Made by a program: the position numbers and the translations under genes. A stretch of 56,352 nucleotides of DNA, from NCBI GenBank assembly GCA_902797985.1, contig CADBUZ010000015.1, positions 1 to 56,352 of the forward strand, read 5' to 3'. The notes under the pieces were generated by a model. That model was not told the origin of the DNA, made no database searches, and worked only from the letters and a program-made list of their open reading frames with translations. This DNA comes from an uncultured bacterium (lineage in GTDB: Bacteria; Cyanobacteriota; Vampirovibrionia; Gastranaerophilales; Gastranaerophilaceae). Of the stretch, positions 55,098-56,352 are shown piece by piece. Position 1 is the first letter of the stretch; each line of letters begins with the position of its first letter.

Positions 55098-56352
55098 ATT
55101 CACCATAGATGACATTTTATCTATGGAAGAATTTGATGAGCAGGAAGTTCTGGAAATTTTGTCAGAATTTGAAAAATTAGGTATTATAAACAGAATTTCA
55201 AAAGAGCAATACATTTATTTGTCCGGAGGTAGTATTAAACCGCCAGCGTCAAACCGGCTCTATTCGCTTGATATAGAAAGAAGAAAAGATTTAACTGATA
55301 TTAAAACATTGTTTTCCAAAGACGAAGAGCAGGAAGTCTATGAAAATGCATCACCAAATGCAAAACGCAGAATTGTTAAATATTATACTATTCTAAAAAT
55401 TGCAAGCCAGTTTGATATCCGATGTATTGGAGCGTTTTTAAAGCAATTTTCAAAAGAACACCCTGAGTATAAAATATCGCCATCGACTTTTTACAGAATC
55501 CGCCTAAAATATGCACAATACGGCATAAGAGGACTTATTCCAAACTATGCACCTGGAGTACAAAGTGCGGTACCACCTGAAATGTACGATGAATTTAAGA
55601 ATATGTATCTTAAACCCAATGCTCCGTCTGTAAAAGAATGTGTAAGGCAACTCGCAAATACTTACGATAAAATGTCCATACCAACACCGCAATGTTTTAG
55701 ACGGCTGCTGAATAAGGAGTTTACCTCGAAGCTTGTTGCACAAATGAGAGAGAAGTCGTATCGACTGCCGGATTTAAATTTTTCACAAGAAGAAAAACTA
55801 AAGATTGATGAAATTTCAAATAAATCTTATGAAAATTTTATAGACGGCGCTAAAGCATATTTAGAATATCTTGCAAAACTCAGACGAACTCAGGATATTC
55901 AGGTCAAAATAAATGCAGTAAGGTTGCATATCTTTCCGTTTTTTAAGAATGTGATTTTTAGTTTTCAAAATAAAAAGATTTCGGAAGGGTATTCAAGAAA
56001 ATATTTAATAATTTATTCAAAAGAACTTGAAATTATTATTAAAAAATATTCTGATAAAAATAAATTCAACTTAATTTTTTCAACTCCGCAGAAATATAAA
56101 GAACATAAGATTTTAACAAAAGATGAAATTAATAAAATAACCGAAAAATATTCTCAGCAGCTTTGGGTTTTGTGTTTAGGAATCACACCTATGGAGCTGT
56201 ATAATCTTGATTTTAGCGATATAAACTATGACAAACAAACGATTCTAATTCGGAGTTCAAAATATACTATTTATAACCATCATCACAAAGAAAATCTGGA
56301 CAGAATTCTTTATATTCCTGATATTTTGTTTAATAAAATTCCAAAACATCAA
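55057..56352 (+). CDS. MuA-type HTH joined to a tyrosine-recombinase-like domain (C-terminus outside window)
   Basis: 432 codons open to the right edge, starting at ATG 55057 with AAGGAGG at 55041-55047, overlapping the MuB tail by 41 bp. Residues 1-60 look like a winged helix (LKLIKILNKFTIDDI). About 95-235 resemble MuA/TnsB-type DNA-binding subdomains (AKRRIVKYYTI, ISPSTFYRIRLKYAQYGIRG, PNAPSVKECVRQL). From about 265 the layout changes to a tyrosine recombinase: a SAM-like helical part, then HKILTKDEI, LCLGITPMELYNLDFSDINY, and KENLDRILYIPDIL. The box I arginine (G-[LI]-R-x-x-E-L in active enzymes) aligns with Thr. The remaining catalytic residues lie outside the window. Role unknown; perhaps target choice, resolution or regulation. 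Confidence 0.7.
   Translation, partial: MKQKILKLIKILNKFTIDDILSMEEFDEQEVLEILSEFEKLGIINRISKEQYIYLSGGSIKPPASNRLYSLDIERRKDLTDIKTLFSKDEEQEVYENASPNAKRRIVKYYTILKIASQFDIRCIGAFLKQFSKEHPEYKISPSTFYRIRLKYAQYGIRGLIPNYAPGVQSAVPPEMYDEFKNMYLKPNAPSVKECVRQLANTYDKMSIPTPQCFRRLLNKEFTSKLVAQMREKSYRLPDLNFSQEEKLKIDEISNKSYENFIDGAKAYLEYLAKLRRTQDIQVKINAVRLHIFPFFKNVIFSFQNKKISEGYSRKYLIIYSKELEIIIKKYSDKNKFNLIFSTPQKYKEHKILTKDEINKITEKYSQQLWVLCLGITPMELYNLDFSDINYDKQTILIRSSKYTIYNHHHKENLDRILYIPDILFNKIPKHQ

Overview
The window reads as one AT-rich bacterial chromosome segment. It most resembles a gut Gastranaerophilales genome (the non-photosynthetic Melainabacteria/Vampirovibrionia side of the Cyanobacteria). That placement is an inference. 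It rests on the low GC, on several lineage-restricted proteins carrying a short N-terminal F-[ST]-G motif, on a 546-residue protein starting MGLAASQARYL, on a FliR relic, and on envelope genes implying an outer membrane (GT9 and ArnT-like glycosyltransferases, an AsmA-like protein, an autotransporter-like giant). No rRNA or marker gene is present to prove it.

Region 1 (1-9819, minus) is a single giant gene open to the left edge: at least 3273 codons of a secreted beta-helix, autotransporter-like surface protein. It contains Pmp-like FxxN/GGAI repeats and several large duplicated modules. Region 2 (10.2-19.8 kb) is a patchwork. Intact genes are a PAQR/HlyIII protein, MarR plus cupin, a MmcQ/YjbR protein, an ArnT-like glycosyltransferase, a flavin reductase, LrgAB, an alpha/beta hydrolase and a kinase-like protein. 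Among them lie several broken genes: a FliR C-terminal remnant, a 5' fragment of the flavin reductase gene, a frameshifted flavoprotein, a truncated TetR and a rubredoxin without a normal start codon. Region 3 (19.8-25.8 kb) holds a HAD phosphatase-aminotransferase pair, a large AsmA-like protein and a secreted protein. A 600-bp palindrome-rich, partly duplicated spacer and tRNA-Gln follow.

Region 4 (26.6-50.9 kb) is ordinary core and lineage-specific content: a putative HExxH protease, glutamate synthase small subunit, secreted proteins, PHP phosphoesterase, nucleotidyltransferase, an Fsr-like exporter with a zinc alcohol dehydrogenase, PnuC, GT9 glycosyltransferase, transketolase C-half with FtsE-FtsX, isochorismatase-type hydrolase, a coiled-coil protein, GlcD-like oxidase, CutA with a zincin, an EF-hand protein, two membrane proteins and a TM1266-like ACT protein. 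Many neighbouring genes overlap or almost touch.

Region 5 (about 51.3 kb to the right edge), just downstream of tRNA-Asp, is a Mu/Tn7-type transposable element. It has a non-coding end with two 233-bp direct repeats dense in GTCCG/CGGAC motifs, a MuA-like DDE transposase, a MuB-like ATPase broken by an internal frame change, and a third overlapping gene open to the right edge. That third gene joins a MuA-type DNA-binding region to a tyrosine-recombinase-like domain whose box I arginine appears to be replaced. It is the most unusual protein here. A second recurrent theme is -10 boxes placed 6-8 nt before start codons that lack a Shine-Dalgarno sequence, suggesting leaderless mRNAs.
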